Shown here: positions 23,301 through 33,925 of the stretch, in pieces
How the letters are laid out: every line of letters starts with the position of its first letter
Position numbering within the stretch: the stretch's first letter is position 1
Assembly (NCBI RefSeq): GCF_030272615.1
Contig: NC_081405.1
Span: forward strand, 649,179,420 to 649,243,419
DNA length: 64,000 nucleotides
Source: Cryptomeria japonica
Lineage: Eukaryota > Streptophyta > Pinopsida > Cupressales > Cupressaceae
Direction of reading: 5' to 3'
Program-made: the position numbers and the translations under genes
The notes under the pieces: model-generated
The model's input: the letters and a program-made list of their open reading frames with translations, nothing else
Databases searched by the model: none
What the model was told of the DNA's origin: nothing

Positions 23301-24462
23301 TTTGGTGGCTAGGGGCTTCGATTGGGAAGAAATGTAACATTGCTCCTATTACAATTCCCATGGAGGATATGGTAAGAAAGTGTCTTGGGAAAATATCTAA
23401 ACCCAAGAAGCTCAAAATGCAGGATATGATGGAAATTGATGAGGAAATAGGTCATTGGATAGTTGAAGTAGCTAAGCCCATCTCGGACAAAAATCCAAAA
23501 AAGGCCACTAAAGATGATTTTACTATGGAGAAAATTGACCTGGGAGTTGCTTCCAGGGCTGTATATGCTAAACATCTAGAATCTTCCATAAAGAGGATGA
23601 TATCCAGATCTTGGAAGGATGAGAAGGACAAAAATGAGCTGAAATAGGTAGTCACTCAGATGGCAGAGTACATCAACGCCATACATCATCCGAGTCCTCA
23701 ACCCCTGGCCCATATGACATTGTCCTTTGATCCCAAATTATCGATGACTCAGAAATTGTTAGATCAAGTCCAAAGGAGCCGCATGATAGCCGAAGTATTC
23801 GATGCATGGATTGATTATATGGTACAACAGGGTACAAACTATATTGCTAGCCTAGTTAAAGTTTATGACAATACCATAACTGTGAGCACAGAGTTAGAAT
23901 TGGAAGCCGTTGCATGGGAAAAGGAAAGAACCAAATGGGTAGCGGTCTTGGCACAAATGAATGAGGTACAAAAATTTGGCCTTATGAAATTCCTAACTAA
24001 GAAGCCAATAGAAAACCTAGATGACAATGTGTTGTATATGTCAAAGAAGAATGTCAAATGAAGGAATTCTATCATTAAGCAAGGACATGAAGAATCTGCC
24101 AAATTGCTTAAAGTATTGATGAAACTAATTGTTACAATGCAGAAAGATCTAAAGTACATCAATATACAACTCTTATACGAGGATGGACAAATAATTGAAC
24201 CTTAGCTGATATGGCCAAGATCTTCAAAGAAAGGATACAACTTGTTAAAGAGACAAAGTCTCTAACCACATACGACTTTTCTAAAGTGGCTAGGATAGAA
24301 TCGATGCTGAAACTCTGCTTTGATCACTTGGAAACACATAAAGAAAAAGTTATGCAGGTGAACATGGACAAGGAAGTTTGGAAGAAGTGCATCCTACACA
24401 TTGGACTCCCACACTTTCAGGTTATCTTGAATTTCTTTGTAGCACATCTAGAGTGGTGAAAT
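20317..24462 (+). pseudogene. LTR-embedded coding frame, 5' copy (unknown protein)
   Basis: Inside the LTR a protein-like frame runs from about 20317 to 24462. The first 213 codons (to 20955) are uninterrupted and include IVRSDLIEVVAFPIAPPCPD, AAMGIPHKEPYEDW, EVQDIVILLNRLKGNSHSLY and EDWMYFYIQVLLASEKYLDW. Further on are FELKGHVNKRMSAEAMELIN, FPRFTYIQVGGFEGGSFRLP, LEDYW, a basic patch near 23330, and a distal helical part (EKERTKWVAVLAQMNEVQKF). Stops and frameshifts are scattered, and part is duplicated. The only ATGs near the start are at 20341 and 20344. I do not recognise the family. It is not gag, protease, RT or integrase. The same frame in the other LTR shows it predates this insertion. 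Confidence 0.6.
20974..22961. repeat. Tandem duplication of about 1.0 kb in the 5' giant LTR
   Basis: CATGAGGGTTTGAG at 20974 recurs at 21971. Units are about 20974-21970 and 21971-22961. The first unit ends with AGTTGGTCCA abutting CATGAGG, a junction sharing short homology with internal sequence. The 3' giant LTR has one copy only (54818-55808). Confidence 0.88.
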
Positions 24463-24657
24463 ATGCATGGTGCCACGGAAAAACAAGACAAATTAGTGAC
24501 CACTTCTTCCATGATGGAGTCCTGATTGGCTTACGAATGAGCTTTCATCCTATTCATGACCTTTTTTTATAGAGTTTTAAACAAACAGTTTCTTTTAACT
24601 TTTGGGTAGAGTTTAAAAGTTGAGGGTTATTTTCATACAAACTATTGGCCTAGTGGC

Positions 24658-24664
24658 TATAAAT
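24658..24664 (+). promoter_or_regulatory. TATA box in 5' giant LTR
   Basis: TATAAAT within GGCTATAAATGTAATTAAGC, conserved at 57504-57510 in the other LTR. It lies about 200 bp downstream of the embedded coding frame and 0.68 kb before the LTR end, which suits a U3 promoter. Confidence 0.5.
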
Positions 24665-25345
24665 GTAATTAAGCAAGCTTTGTTTAAGGTCCAAAAAACT
24701 TTGATTTGAAGGAACAGTCTTAATTGTCTTTGGATTTTCAGTGCCGATATTTTCTGGTACTTGAATGACAAAAAATAATTTTGATACGATCATCAAATCT
24801 GTGTGCTTGAAATATTAGCAATCTCTATTGGGATGTATGCTTATGTGTGGAATATTCTTTTTCAATACCAAGTCTTTCTTAGTCTATGAATCCATTGATT
24901 TTGTTTGTTTAAAAGGAATTTGATTGTCGTTTAAATGGCTCCGATCCCCCTTGTTCTATGAGGCATGAGTGAGAATCGATCGACATTTACATTCCTTTGA
25001 GTACTCTGGGTGGAATTATTGTAAATTAAATGAATATGTGCAGTAGTGAAGCCTGTGAGCTTTTTGCTTATAAATAAATATTTTGTAGCATTCTTTTGTG
25101 TTGATGAATGAATGTGAAATCCTTTCTCGCTTTCTAGTGAAAAGTGTGTTTGTTTCTATGTTATCTGCATAAAAATATATTAAAAATCTTATGAGGAGAT
25201 GCACTCTTATGTAGAGGATGAACTCCAATTCAGTTCACCCAACTGTTGGTTCATTTGATTTTTCATGAAAGGGTATGCACGAGTCAACATTTTAAAAAAT
25301 ATACAAAAATTAAAGAAAGGGCAAATATGTTAACCAACAAATATT

Positions 25346-25365
25346 TGGTGACTCTACTAGGGAGT
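25346..25365 (+). promoter_or_regulatory. Primer-binding-site-like sequence, giant-LTR Gypsy
   Basis: TGGTGACTCTACTAGGGAGT begins seven bases after the LTR end. TTTGGTGACTC is common at this position in plant Gypsy elements. The tRNA is not identified. Confidence 0.55.
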
Positions 25366-25739
25366 CGAATAATAAGATTGGTCGCTTGGTTACATGATAC
25401 AAAGAATTTGATTGTCAACCTTTAAGAATATTTTTGGAGCCAAGAAGATATACTAGGTCTCAAAGGCATGAAGGAATAGTTTACTCTATTTTTCAAGAAT
25501 TGCAAAACTTAAATTTTTAGCTATCCTTTTCACCTAAGAGATGAGCAAGAAGTAGACCTCCTTCTCCATCTCCTACACTCCCTATATCCTTAGTTTGTCA
25601 AGCCCTAACCTTGCATGGTGTTTCCTTACCTAGTGTAATCAACCCAACACCCCTCAATATCATTCTTCCAGTGACAACAAATAATCCTTGGGGGGCTGCA
25701 GTAGGTCCATTGAATCTGGGTTTAAATCTGAATGCTTTA

Positions 25740-26155
25740 TCCAAATGAGCGAGAGATCACTTGCCAAAATTTAGTGGTGATAGGAAGATCATAATTGATG
25801 AACACTTGAATGCATTTAATGTTGCTTATGGTATAATAGTTATCCAGCATGAAGATGTTTCAGTAAGGCTGTTTGTACAAACATTAACTGGAATGACTGC
25901 AGATTGGTTTTATCACTTGCCAAAAAGTGTAATAACAAACTGACAGGATTTGAAAACAAGGTTTGAAGCTAGGTTCAAGGTAGTGGGTGATGAGCATTCT
26001 CTTTTGGCTCAATTAGCTCAGTTAAAGAAAGAAATTCCAGAATCTATGAGGGATTTCCTGGCTAAATTCGATAAAATTGTTCATAAAATTCCTGCAAATC
26101 AAAAACCCTCAGATGATAACTTGAAGTGTTTTTTTATAAATTATATGCCCTGAGA
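25740..26155 (+). pseudogene. Giant-LTR Gypsy gag (retrotrans_gag domain)
   Basis: Frame 25761-26153 with one stop at 25944. It shows the capsid-like retrotransposon gag pattern: LPKFSGDRKIIIDEHLNAF, HEDVSVRLFVQTLTGMTADWF, LKTRFEARFK, LAQLKKEIPESMRDFLAKFD and KIPANQKPSDDNLKCFFINY. The ORF ends at a TGA at 26152. The upstream linker (25600-25740) is Pro-rich. No CCHC knuckle is visible downstream. Confidence 0.8.
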
Positions 26156-27029
26156 GATAAGTTTCTTGATTTGTAGATAAATAGTTGCAACTCCGAGTGA
26201 TGTTAAAACACTTGCCGTTGAATTGGAGGATGACTTGATCACTACAGGAAAATGGAAGAGAGAAGTACACGTGCCCAATGCACAACCCTCTACTTCTTCA
26301 GACCCTATAATTGAGAGACTAATGAATGATGTAATAAAACTCAAAAGATAGTTACCCAAAGCTAGTACATCATATTCATCACCTTACCAAGACATACCAA
26401 GGAGGAATACAAATCAGTCTTGCCAGGAATTGGATATAAAGCCTTGCAATTACCCCCAACCCAACAAAGATTGGCAATTGAAGCCCCATCACCAAAGGGG
26501 AATATTTGTGTTTTTCATCTTACAGATGATCATTATGGTAATTCTTATCCTGAAATGGTGCGTTTTGCATAGTTGATTAGTTATAAAGATATTTCAAATG
26601 AATTAAGTGAAGAAGAATCTTTTAGGCAACCTAGCGACTTTGAAATCCAATTCCTAGAGTATGAGTCAGATTTAGGAAGAGGAGGTGATATTTTGGTTAC
26701 CTTGGAGGATCCTTCATGTACCGTGCTGACAAGGAATCAACAAAATGTAAAACCTTAAGGGGCTTCTTCATCCTCTGCTATGAATTCTAAAGGTAAGGAC
26801 ATTATTTCTAGATTTCATAATAATGATGAAAAGTCTCAAGAACCCCAGTTGTTGAAATCTGTAGAGACTGAAGGTTCATTTGATATTGTAGAGTTTTGTA
26901 AATCTTCTCGGATTCAGATTACACTAGCTGAATATCTTAAATCCCAAAGAATTGGATAGGCTAGTTAAGTTTTTAAAAGTAAATAATGTATTATAAGCTA
27001 ATGTGGTACAATAGTTAGTTAATGCTACA
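26156..27029 (+). pseudogene. Gag-protease linker of giant-LTR Gypsy, degraded
   Basis: Same-strand coding traces with many breaks. Near 26160-26350 is VKTLAVELEDDLITTGKWKR-like sequence, as found after the gag domain in this lineage. A 61-codon open piece (26573-26758, EEESFRQPSDFEIQFLEYES) follows, then KSVETEGSFDIVEF near 26860. No domain is identified. Confidence 0.45.
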
Positions 27030-27497
27030 TTGTCTTCCCAAGGTGATGTGTCAACTCATCCTGTTACTCATGAAATTATCCCTGAAATAACAACCCTTCA
27101 AACTGATGATACATTATCTATTCTTGAATTAAAACATGAGCCTTTTTATATATCATTGTTTATAAATGGTCACAAATTAAACAACTGTATTATAGACTTG
27201 TGTGCTTCAGATAATATTATGCCATCTGCGGTAGCTAAGGCGTTAGGATTATCCCTAACAAAAACATTTCATAGATGTTATTCAATGGACTCCAAACAAA
27301 TACCCTTATTAGGACATATCAAAGATGCTCAAGTGATTCTTGCTGCTCATCCAAATAAAAGAATTAAGTTAACTATTTTAATAGATGACATCCCTGCAAG
27401 TTACGACATGTTACTAAGCCGCACATTTTGTAGAGACTTAGGGGGTGAGATTAAAATGGATTGGTCTCAAGCCACCATTCCCATAGGAAAACAATGA
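27030..27497 (+). pseudogene. Giant-LTR Gypsy aspartic protease (active site altered)
   Basis: A 155-codon open piece. LYISLFINGHKLNNCIIDLC with ASDNIMPSAVAKALGLSLTK is the region where Tat/Athila proteases carry D-S-G-A-S. Here the triad reads D-L-C, so the catalytic motif is lost. Later landmarks VILAAHPNKRIKLTILIDDI, SYDMLLSRTFCRDLGGEIKM and DWSQATIPIG fit the flap and C-terminal part. It is in frame with the gag and RNase H pieces. Confidence 0.8.
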
Positions 27498-27639
27498 GTC
27501 ATTTTGTAGCCTGAACCTAAATCCAAGTTCACCATTTTTCCCTTTGATGATTCAAAGGCTCAAATTTTGTATCATGACTGCCAATTCAAAAATTATATGA
27601 TCCTATCTAATAATAAAGCTACAAAGAATTTGTCACAAC

Positions 27640-28030
27640 CAGAGGTAGAAGAGAATCTATGGTTGATGGAGTTCGATGGAATTTGTTCAGCATCAGGTTC
27701 TGGTGTAGGGGTAGTTCTCATTCCTCCCTCTGGTAAACACATTCCTTTTTCGTTTAAATTGGAATTCAAGAGTACAAACAATACCACCGAGTATGAAGCC
27801 TTGTTGCTGGGGTTAGCTAAAGTGAAAAAAATGGGAATAAAGCTTCTACAAGTTGATGGAGATGCAGAGTTGATTGTGAAATAGGTCAAAGGATTGTTCA
27901 ATGTGAAGAATGAGAGATTGAAGCATTATTGAAATAGAGTCTGGGATGAAATTGAAGATTTTGATGCATTTTCTATTGAAGCCATTCCCAGAGAACAAAA
28001 TTATGAAGTTGATTCTTTAGCAGTATCAAC
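27640..28030 (+). pseudogene. Extra RNase H-like domain between protease and RT
   Basis: LWLMEFDGICSASGSGVGVV, STNNTTEYEALLLGLAKVKK and LLQVDGDAELIVK carry the D, E, D residues of an RNase H fold. After a TAG at 27882 the frame continues with VKGLFNVKNERLKHY, FDAFSIEAIPREQNYEVDSL. It is distinct from the RNase H that follows RT. Plant Tat-lineage elements are known to carry a second, acquired RNase H. Here it lies before RT. Confidence 0.8.
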
Positions 28031-28355
28031 TTCTCTATTGATTCCTCATCCTGAGTTTACAAATGATACTTATCGAGTGAAATTGATATATCGACCTAGT
28101 GTACTTGACAACTCTGAATTTTGGCAGGTCTTCAAGAATGACAAACAAATCAACAACTTCTTGCATTGTGTAGAAACATTTGCTACCACCTTCTTTGAAG
28201 GATCAAATGCTGAATGTAAGGAATTTTCACTGGAGAGAGGCCGAGAACTGAGTGATGGGGTAATACAATTAAAAGGGAATAAGATTCCTAAAGGGTTGGT
28301 CTCTTTAGAATGTCTCTTCGACCGTCATGATACCTATAAGAAAAGAAGAGATTAA

Positions 28356-29300
28356 CAAATTCCTGTAGTCCAAGATGCTAGAGGTTACGAAAGAATTAAC
28401 ATCAAAACTAAGGAAGATCCCAAGTATATAAATATAGGAAAAAGTTGCACACCTGCAGAAAAAGAAAGGTTCATTACTCTCCTATTGGAATACAAAGACA
28501 TTTTTGCTTGGTGTTATGATGACTTGAAGAACTTCAGGGAAGGAAAATTTCAATATCACATTCCTCTGAAACCTAGAATGAGTCCATTTTGACAGAAACT
28601 TAGAAACTTTAACCCCAAAGTAGCTGAAGCCATATTTCAAGAGGTAGACAAGATGTTGAAGGCCAAAATCATATATCCTATTCATCATTCTACTTGGATA
28701 GCCAACATTGTCCTTGTCCGTAAGACGAATGGGGAGATAAGAATTTGTCTAGACTTTAGGAATTTAAATCAGGCCAGTCTCAAAGATAATTACCCATTAC
28801 CTACCATGGATCATATTTTGCAAATAGTTTCAGGTTCATAAATGATGTCCATGCTTGATGGCTTTTTTGGTTATAATCAGATCAATGTTTTAGAAAGTGA
28901 CCAACATAAAACTGCTTTCATCACTCCCTGGGGTACTTTCTCCTATAATAGGATGCCATTTGGTCTGATAAATGCAGGGGCAACTTTTCAGAGGGCTATG
29001 GACCTATGTTTTGGTCATCTGAAAGATAAGATAATTGTTGTATATCTTGATGATTTAACTATCTTATCAAAGAGGAGAAAGCATCACTTGAGAGACTTGA
29101 GGCAAGTGTTGCAAAGGTGTCGGGAACATGGAGTGTCGCTAAACCCAAAGAAGTCAATATTTGGGGTTACAGAAGGTAAATTGCTTGGCCACATCATCTC
29201 TAAGGAAGGAGTAAGAGTGGATCCTGAGAGAGTAAAGGCAATTCAACAGTTAAGTCTACCATCAAACAAAAATACAGTCAGGTCTTTCTTTCGATAGGTA
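28356..29300 (+). pseudogene. Giant-LTR Gypsy reverse transcriptase
   Basis: The linker GKSCTPAEKERFITLLLEY and FAWCYDDLKNF leads into RT: AKIIYPIHHSTWIANIVLVR, GEIRICLDFRNLNQASLKDN, the DGFFGYNQI segment, FITPWGTFSYNRMPFGLINA, the catalytic YLDD at about 29045-29056, and GKLLGHIISKEGVRVDPERV. Stops occur near 28355, 28590 and at 28839-28841, otherwise all in one frame. Apart from nonsense codons the fold landmarks are complete, making this the clearest Gypsy signature in the window. Confidence 0.92.
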
Positions 29301-29796
29301 AATTTTTTGAGGAGATTCGTTCTAGATTTTGTAGAGGCACATTGTAAACTTGATGAGTGAAAAGAAAGAATTCAAATGGAATGAAGAGGGAAAGAAAGCA
29401 TTTGAATCAATAAAGGAAGCCATTGCTCAAGAACTTGTTCTACTTAATCCAGATTTTAAGAAAGATTTTATTATCTATTGTTATGCCTCAGAGCGTACTA
29501 TGTTAGGGATTTTTTTACAAAAGAATGAAGACAATGAAGAAGTTCCAATATCCTTCATGAGTATTTCCCTTAAAAAACATGAATTGAAATATTCTCTGAT
29601 GGAAAAGCAAGAGTATGAAGTCATGAAAGATGTAAAACAATTTAGGTACTATATCCTTCATTCTCACGTAGTTGTTTATGTGCCACATTCTACAGTTAAG
29701 AGCATTTTAACACAACAAGATATAGGAATGAACAATAGAGCCTCATGGGTGTCTAAGATACAAGAGTTTATTTGGACATTAAACCAACAAAATTAG
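29301..29796 (+). pseudogene. Giant-LTR Gypsy RNase H (RT-linked)
   Basis: After a frameshift near 29300, the frame 29350-29796 encodes EFKWNEEGKKAFESIKEAIA, FIIYCYASERTMLGIFLQKN, LKYSLMEKQEYEVMKDVKQF and VVYVPHSTVKSILTQQDIG. This is the Ty3-type connection and RNase H domain. In the first motif the catalytic Asp (usually Y-x-D-A-S) reads YCYAS, so Asp is replaced. Confidence 0.85.
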
Positions 29797-29799
29797 TGA

Positions 29800-30960
29800 G
29801 GGGACAAGGCCTGTGTAAGTTGATTGTAGAAAGTAAGAATGAAACGACTGAGGAGCTACCCTTAGTCTTAATTGTTGGACTTCAAGATTCCTGGTTTGTA
29901 GACATCGCATATTACTTGACCTATAGGGATTGTCCAGCGCATCTCTCTCCAAGAGAAAAATGGAACTTGAGACTAAAGACTGCCAAATATGTTATTTTTG
30001 ATGATGTGTTGTACAAAAAGGGGTTGGATGGAACTTTCGTGCGCTCTGTGGATAAGTCACTTCAAGAGTTACTATTGAAGACCTTTCATGATGAAGCCCG
30101 TGGTGGTCATTTTTCATCAATAGTAACTGCCTACAAAATCTTGATAAATAGTTATTATTGGCCAGGTATGTTTAAGGATGCATATGCTTGGGTAGCTAAG
30201 TTTGAAAAGTATAAGTTATTCAGAGGGAAGCCACAACTTGTAGCATTACCTCTTCGACTGGTAGTTATTGATGAACCATTTAAACAATGGGGTTTAGATT
30301 TTATAGGTCCCTTGTCGCCTAGATCAATTGTTGGACATACACACATACTGATAGCCACAAATTAATTCACCAAATGGGTTGAAGCTATTCTAGTGCGGAA
30401 AACAAATTCTGAGATTGTTTGTACTTTTCTTAAAGAAAATATTCTGGTTCGATTTGGAGTTCCTTAGAAAATTGTGGCTAATAATGCAACTAAATTATCT
30501 TCTACTAAGATTTCATTATTTTGTTATGATCATGGGATATCTCTTGCTCACTCTTAAGATTATTATCCTCAGGGTAATGGCCAGGCGGAGTCGAGTAATA
30601 AAAATCTAATAAATATTATGAAGAAGTTGGTGAGTGGAAATTTCAAAGACTGGCACAAAAGATTGTATGAAGCTCTTTGGGTGGATTGTACATCTCCAAA
30701 AAGAGATATAGGGATGTCACCTTTTGAACTGGTATACAACATGGGAGCTCAGGTGTCACTTCCCTTAGAACTTGCAGCTTCAAAGTTACAAACTATTATT
30801 GAGGATGTATATTTTCAGGATTCTCTGGAGAAGAGGATTATGCATTTGATGAGGATTGATGAAGAAAGGGACAAGTTAGTTGATTGGATCACAAAACATC
30901 AAATGAGGGTCAAGATAATATTTGACAAACCAAGTTTTTCTTTGGGATAGAAGAAGAGAA
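29800..30960 (+). pseudogene. Giant-LTR Gypsy integrase
   Basis: Pieces at 29772-30365 and 30618-30950. HDEARGGHFSSIVTAYKILI followed by SYYWPGMFKDAYAWVAKFEK corresponds to the H-H-C-C finger with both Cys changed (KFEKYK). The core begins PFKQWGLDFIGPLSPRS (first Asp) and continues past a TAA at 30362 with FTKWVEAI. The middle, around the second Asp and the Glu (PQGNGQAESSNK), lies in broken frames at 30366-30617. The C-terminal part SPKRDIGMSPFELVYNMGAQ is open. This copy cannot be active. Confidence 0.85.
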
Positions 30961-31283
30961 CTAAAAGGGGCACATGCAAAGTTTGAATCATTATGGAAAT
31001 GACCATTTGTAATTCAAGAGGTAAAAGGCCCTCTCTTTCAAGTTAGCATATCAAGATGGTATTGTTCTTCCCCTGACCTATAATGGGCACCATTTGAAGT
31101 TATATCAATTGTAAGCATGATTCTCCCACGAGTCTTGTACATAAGTTCTGTTGTGTTTCATTTGTTGTTTCAGTTCTGTTTTTATGTTTGTTTTGGTCCT
31201 TTTGATAAGGCTTGTTTGCAAAACCAGAGATATTAGGGTTCATGTCTAGGTCCCTTACGGTCCCAGTCCCTAGTTGGAGCCAA
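30961..31283 (+). other. Pol end and polypurine region before the 3' giant LTR
   Basis: Degraded integrase tail (near 30960-31110) followed by a T-rich spacer. The last bases before the LTR, AGTTGGAGCCAA (31272-31283), are purine-rich only in part. No extra gene seen. Confidence 0.5.
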
Positions 31284-31613
31284 TGTTAGCACCCCCCCTA
31301 ATTTTTCATTAAAATTTCAAACTCGGAGGTCGCCTTTTGGTGTTTCTTTCCTCTTTCAGTCTTATATTTCCTTTCTTTGAACCCGAGTCATTGAACCTTT
31401 TCAAAGTTCAAGGTTCAAAGTTCAAAATGCGCTTTAAGGAATTCTCTTCGTAGCTTTGTTTTATGGTAAGGAAAGTGCTTTGTTGCAATTTGTATTGAAC
31501 TTGAACCATTGAACCTTTTTGGTTCAAGGTTCAAGGTTCAACTGGTCCTCTTGCATGGGTCACAACTTTGTAATGTTAATAAACGAGCAAGTGTGAATGT
31601 GTTAAGTCAGTCT
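31284..31613 (+). repeat. 3' giant LTR, first part
   Basis: TGTTAGCACCC at 31284 matches 19324 onward. The match runs 330 bp to AGTCT (31609-31613), where Copia B is inserted. Offsets agree exactly with the 5' LTR over this length. Confidence 0.92.
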
Positions 31614-32872
31614 TGTTGGCATTATGGATGAATTGATTATGTGTTGCATTGATGTTTTGTCATTGATGTCAATACTAATATGTTATGGTTGGTTACCAGC
31701 AGACAGGTTTTGGTTACCGGTAGAAGATCTAGTGTTACTGATAGAAAAGACTATCTATTGGACACTTCTGACATATTTGGATCTATGGAATGTGATTGGT
31801 TACATGTGGTACGTGCTTTTGGAGCATGTCTTGATCAAATGGTATTGACTTGGTAATCGGATGCTATCATACACTCTAGTAAACCCTTACCGGCATTGGT
31901 TTAAGGTTTTACTGACAGACCTTTCACTAAGGAATCTTGACAAGATGCATAATTGGTGTTGGTTCAACTTCTAGATGGATTTCAGGATGCAGAAGATATT
32001 CTTTGATCGTGCTTCAACTTCTTGATGACATTGCTTTGGTGTGGTGGACCTAGAATAGGTCCAGTACCTATCTAGGTTATGGATCGGTATCATGATAACG
32101 TGTTCTCTACACATTACTGGGATGTTTTAGGATGTTTTATGGATTGGTTATTGTTGATTTGGTCTTAAGCCGACATGGTATATCATTGTAATATGGATTT
32201 ATGTAATGATCTTATTGTAACATCTTTTAGGTGGCCAACCTAGTTGGTTTAGGCCTTAGGGTTGGTATAAAATGATGTAAGATCTCATTGTAGATCATGG
32301 TATGAGAATGGAATAAGTGTTGTGGTCTTGGAATTTAATATCATATGTGAAGGAAATTTGGTCAATCATAGGTGATCGAATTGGGATTAAGGAAGAGGTC
32401 AGAGGCCTCTGGTATTGAGCTTAACTGGGACTGTAATTAGGCATGGTAGATGCTATCTCTGATAGTTCACTCTATTGGATTGTTGTCCATTTATCTTGAG
32501 ATGGTTGTAGCCTCTCTATAGTCAGTGAGACTCTTTTGTAATGAGCAGTATGCTTTAGGCAGTGTGGCTTCCTGCATGTGTAGGTTCCTCATGGCAACAC
32601 ATTCTTTCTGTAGAAGTATCATCTAATTGTGGGTAGGCTTCCCACCGTGGTTTTTTTCTTTCTGGGTTTTCCATGTACAAATCATGGTGTTATGTGGTAT
32701 GGTTGCTTTTCATTTATTATCTATTTAATTGTTAAGTTGTATTGTTTATCGGTATCTATTTCTGCCATTTCGGTACTTAATCTAGTTAAAGGTTATTAAG
32801 TGGATTAAATGATATAATTTGTTAAGAATGGATGCACTCCCCTCTCTCAGTTGTTGACCGATTATCCTAACA
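31614..32872 (+). repeat. 5' LTR of Copia B
   Basis: TGTTGGCATTATGG to CCTAACA. It aligns along its length with 52236-53492, with scattered point differences. Contains a short open frame (31624-31848) repeated in the other LTR (52285-52470), which I regard as chance. Confidence 0.92.
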
Positions 32873-32874
32873 AT

Positions 32875-32886
32875 TGGCATTAGATC
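32875..32886 (+). promoter_or_regulatory. Primer-binding site of Copia B (decayed)
   Basis: TGGCATTAGATC two bases after the LTR. It differs from the canonical TGGTATCAGAGC by three changes. Confidence 0.75.
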
Positions 32887-32930
32887 TTTGGTCCTCTTTT
32901 GCAGAAGCTTAACTACTTGAGGTAGATCCT

Positions 32931-33480
32931 ATGGCAGCTAACACTTCTAATCCACCAACAACTATTTTCAGAAGAGAAATCCCTAAGCTTGAAGGAACCA
33001 ATTATGGGATATGGAAAATTCGAATGGAGACTCATATTAGATGTCTTGGCAAGGATATATGAGAGATCACTGAGATAGGATATACACCTTATAATCCAGA
33101 ATCTAGCAATCCTGCTCCTGCAGACTTGGACAAGAATATTGAAAATGATTGCATAGCTAGAGAAGCCCTCTTGTGTGCACTTACTGATCAACAAATCATG
33201 GGATTGACTGATAAATCATCCACAAAGGTTATGTGGGATAAATTAAAAACTCTGAATGAAGTTGATCCTACTGTCAAAATTGCTAAAATTGATGGTTACT
33301 GGGTAATATTTGAAAACTTGAAGATGGAAGATAATGAAAAAATTGTCATGTTTATGGAAAGAGTAAATGAGATTGTTATGGGAATTCAATATTGTGGTGG
33401 ATTTATAAGTGAAGATGAAATAGTTTCCAAAGTCTTGAGAGCCCTTCCACTGGCTTACAAGATGAAGGTAACTGCAATTA
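32931..33480 (+). pseudogene. Copia B gag, N-terminal half
   Basis: The ATG at 32931 gives MAANTSNPPTTIF, then LEGTNYGIWKIRMETHI, the usual Copia gag start. After a TGA near 33061 the frame continues through NDCIAREALLCALTDQQIMG and FMERVNEIVMGIQYCGGF to LRALPLAYKMKVTAI. In Copia A the next residues are NELRTMPN, but here the match ends at 33480 and unrelated DNA begins. The zinc knuckle and roughly 200 residues of gag are absent. Confidence 0.88.
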
Positions 33481-33925
33481 GAGTATGTGCAAGATCATGG
33501 GGGGCCAAAAAGTGGCAATGGAGAAAAAATCGCATTTTAAACTTTTCCAAACACGCCAAAATCTGCTTTGACTTTTTGTTTGGGTTGGCCAAAATTTGAA
33601 TTTGGTTTGGTAATACCAAACCAAATCAGATATCCATTAATATTGGATATATCTTATATTAACAGATATCTGATTTGTGATGTCATACTTTTTCAAATCG
33701 GGTATCCGTTTTTCTCAACATAAAAAGTATAGTTTAGTAAAATGGGCATAACTTTTGCGTTTCTTATCAAAATTTTATTTTTTTATAGGCGTTGGAAAGG
33801 TAATTCAGAGACCTATCAATGGATAAGGTAATTTTATTATATTATAAACCAAAAATTAATTATAATCATTTGAATTTAGTCCTTCAATTTTAAAACTTTA
33901 AATACTCATAAATTTTGCATACAAA
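33481..33925. other. AT-rich foreign DNA inside Copia B gag
   Basis: No similarity to other parts of the window and no coding region seen. It contains short inverted pairs such as ATATCTGATTTG (33664-33675) against CAAATCAGATAT (33622-33633). It leads directly into the pyrimidine tract and may be one end of the same inserted unit. Confidence 0.35.

Larger units (their letters stand above)
19324..25339 (+). repeat. 5' giant LTR (6.0 kb)
   Basis: Begins TGTTAGCATCCC and ends TTAACCAACA, followed after six bases by a TGG primer-site start. It matches the split 3' LTR throughout, apart from an extra 1-kb tandem duplication (20974-22961). Contents in order: a cluster of GGTTCAA repeats (19435-19860), a long decayed coding frame (20317-24462), a TATA box (24658) and a 0.7-kb tail to the LTR end. 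Confidence 0.9.

Noticed and set aside
20317-24462. Assigning the LTR frame to the plant mobile domain (PMD/aminotransferase-like) family
   Set aside because: Considered because PMD genes travel in plant transposons, but I could not find its characteristic motifs, so no family is given.
18400-31000. Integrated pararetrovirus (caulimovirus-type) sequence
   Set aside because: Gypsy LTRs, target duplications and an integrase domain are present, and no movement protein or coat motif is seen, so this is an LTR retrotransposon.
31624-31848. ORF in Copia B LTR, repeated in the other LTR
   Set aside because: Short, Trp/Leu-rich, starts and ends differ between LTRs. Its repetition follows from LTR duplication.
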